Source of the DNA: CAJPSE01 sp963514535
GTDB lineage: Bacteria > Synergistota > Synergistia > Synergistales > Aminobacteriaceae
NCBI GenBank assembly: GCA_963514535.1
Contig: CAUPUB010000119.1
Span: 1 to 5,962, forward strand
DNA length: 5,962 nucleotides
Reading direction: 5' to 3'
The position numbers and the translations under genes were made by a program. Shown here piece by piece: positions 5,863-5,962 of this stretch. The notes under the pieces were generated by a model. The model had not been told where the DNA came from, ran no database searches, and saw only the letters and a list, made by a program, of their open reading frames with translations. Each line of letters starts with the position of its first letter. The first letter of the stretch is position 1.

Positions 5863-5962
5863 ATGATCCTGGACAAGCATCTGACTTTCGTAAAGGGGAC
5901 GGACACGCCGGCGGCGGAGACCCGCGCGGTGTGCCTGGCGCAGGCGGACCTGACCGGCACGA
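5863..5962 (+). CDS. Probable Bbp16-like capsid cement protein, start only
   Basis: The frame is open from ATG to the window edge and gives 33 residues, beginning MILDKHLTFVKGTDTPAAE. Family members placed directly after this type of capsid gene usually start with a similar MI-D--L-FSDAQA-T pattern. In BPP-1 the Bbp16 protein sits on the outside of the shell and stabilises it. Here the match covers only the first residues, so the assignment depends mainly on gene order. The very strong ribosome binding site fits a protein made in amounts similar to the capsid protein. Everything after Thr33 is outside the window, and whether the gene is complete cannot be judged. Confidence 0.68.
   Translation, partial: MILDKHLTFVKGTDTPAAETRAVCLAQADLTGT

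Noticed and set aside
3927..5880. Two roughly 400-codon minus-strand open frames (3927-5129 and 4657-5880)
   Set aside because: They are Arg/Leu/Pro-rich shadows opposite the scaffold and capsid genes, with no ribosome binding logic or recognisable domain.
1..5962. CRISPR array, tRNA, integrase, attachment site or defence genes
   Set aside because: I looked for direct repeats with spacers, cloverleaf arms and non-structural genes and saw none; every long coding stretch fits the head module.

Overview
The window is the packaging and head-assembly part of a tailed bacteriophage or prophage of the short-tailed (podovirus) type. All genes lie on the + strand, tightly packed, with 1-23 bp overlaps or gaps of about 30 bp or less. 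The order is: terminase small subunit (C-terminal part only), terminase large subunit, a 63-residue proline-rich protein, portal, a small Bbp19-like protein, scaffold, major capsid protein, and the start of a probable Bbp16-like capsid cement protein that runs off the right edge. The portal resembles the head-to-tail connecting proteins of podoviruses. The order Bbp19-like / scaffold / capsid / Bbp16-like matches the head module of Bordetella phage BPP-1 and relatives such as epsilon15. These assignments come from recalled family patterns, not from a search.

The DNA is GC-rich, with strong use of GGG, CGG, CTG and GCG codons and some ATA. Most genes are preceded by a near-perfect Shine-Dalgarno sequence (AGGAGGT). 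This fits a GC-rich bacterial host with ordinary ribosome binding, but I cannot name the host or say whether this is an integrated prophage or a free phage. There is no integrase, attachment site, tRNA or host gene in view.

Layout: positions 1-38 are strikingly AT-rich, with stops in all three forward frames, and they abut the terminase small subunit just where its N-terminal half should be. 39-1846 holds the packaging motor. 1847-3779 holds the small protein and the portal through which DNA enters. 3776-4805 holds a small acidic-tailed protein and the scaffold. 4837-5962 holds the shell protein and the beginning of the probable cement protein. No stretch above 300 bp lacks a gene.

The genes would work in sequence: scaffold and capsid protein build a procapsid around the portal, the terminase recognises and pumps DNA through the portal and cuts it, and the cement protein stabilises the expanded shell. 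I see no new system here. The points most worth a second look are the beheaded terminase small subunit beside the AT-rich edge, a terminator-like hairpin with a T8 run inside the Bbp19-like gene, and a perfect 19-nt interrupted palindrome over the terL stop codon.
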